From: Helicobacteraceae bacterium
GTDB lineage: Bacteria; Campylobacterota; Campylobacteria; Campylobacterales; SZUA-545
DNA length: 5,893 nucleotides
Direction of reading: 5' to 3'
Assembly: GCA_031282285.1 (NCBI GenBank)
Contig: JAITEA010000057.1
Location: forward strand, 1-5,893
The notes beneath the pieces are model-generated. The model was given only the letters and a program-made list of their open reading frames with translations, had not been told where the DNA came from and did not search any database. Shown here one piece after another: positions 5,835-5,893 of the stretch; position 1 is the stretch's first letter, and the number at the start of each line of letters is the position of its first letter. The position numbers were made by a program, and so were the translations under genes.

Positions 5835-5893
5835 AATAGAATACGCCGAAAAAGCGGAGCGGCAGATCAAAAAGCTAGATATACGACAAGCCA
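5809..5893 (+). CDS. RelE/ParE-like toxin, N-terminal fragment; 3' end outside window
   Basis: ATG at 5809-5811 opens a frame that runs to the window edge (28 codons), overlapping the antitoxin by 26 nt in the +1 frame. The visible residues include PLKIEYAEKAERQIKKLD (7-24), the beta strand then Lys/Glu-rich helix with which RelE/ParE-superfamily toxins begin (I-x-Y-x-x-x-A-x-x-x-I/L-x-K-L-D). RelE members cut mRNA on the ribosome and ParE members poison gyrase; the catalytic C-terminus is outside the window, so the activity cannot be told. GGAAG nine bases before ATG (5795-5799) and the overlap suggest translation coupled to the antitoxin. Low length limits certainty. Confidence 0.7.
   Translation, partial: MPDLKLPLKIEYAEKAERQIKKLDIRQA

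Overview
The window looks like chromosomal DNA of a member of the Campylobacterota (the former Epsilonproteobacteria), and a GC-richer lineage than Campylobacter or Helicobacter themselves: G+C is a little above half by eye. The assignment rests on the gene order rpmH-rnpA-yidC-jag-mnmE, the order I recall for Helicobacter pylori HP1447-HP1452 minus yidD, on the Campylobacterota-like YidC and Jag sequences, and on a neighbouring gene of the DUF115/Maf motility-factor family. The species cannot be named from sequence alone.

Layout. At the left edge, on the + strand, is the 3' part of a Maf/DUF115 gene (1-717), cut by the window. It converges on a five-gene minus-strand operon that is read from right to left: rpmH (5010-5144), rnpA (4662-4997), yidC (3048-4658), jag/khpB-like (2051-3061) and mnmE (730-2079). 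The operon is very tight: 12 nt between rpmH and rnpA, 3 nt between rnpA and yidC, then overlaps of 14 nt and 29 nt. A small hairpin with a U-run just past the mnmE stop codon is a plausible terminator and lies in the 3' end of the Maf gene. Upstream of rpmH is a roughly 400-nt gene-free stretch (5145-5558) holding a two-copy C/G-rich direct repeat. To its right, on the + strand, is a type II toxin-antitoxin module: a ribbon-helix-helix-like antitoxin (5559-5834) and the first 28 codons of an overlapping RelE/ParE-like toxin (5809 to the edge).

How the genes fit together. The operon is housekeeping: ribosomal protein L34, the RNase P protein subunit for tRNA 5' processing, the YidC membrane insertase, a Jag-type RNA-binding protein and the tRNA-wobble-modifying GTPase MnmE. 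The Maf-family gene belongs to surface/flagellar glycosylation in this phylum, and the toxin-antitoxin pair is accessory.

Main points of interest: yidD is missing from its usual place between rnpA and yidC; CGATCG is strongly over-represented (about 26 copies by hand count, nearly all left of position 4620); there is a CAGAG pentanucleotide tract inside the Maf gene whose slippage would truncate the protein; rpmH is a short TTG-started gene that is easy to miss; and there is an unexplained intergenic repeat. I see no CRISPR array, tRNA, rRNA or insertion sequence, and no clear undescribed multi-gene system.
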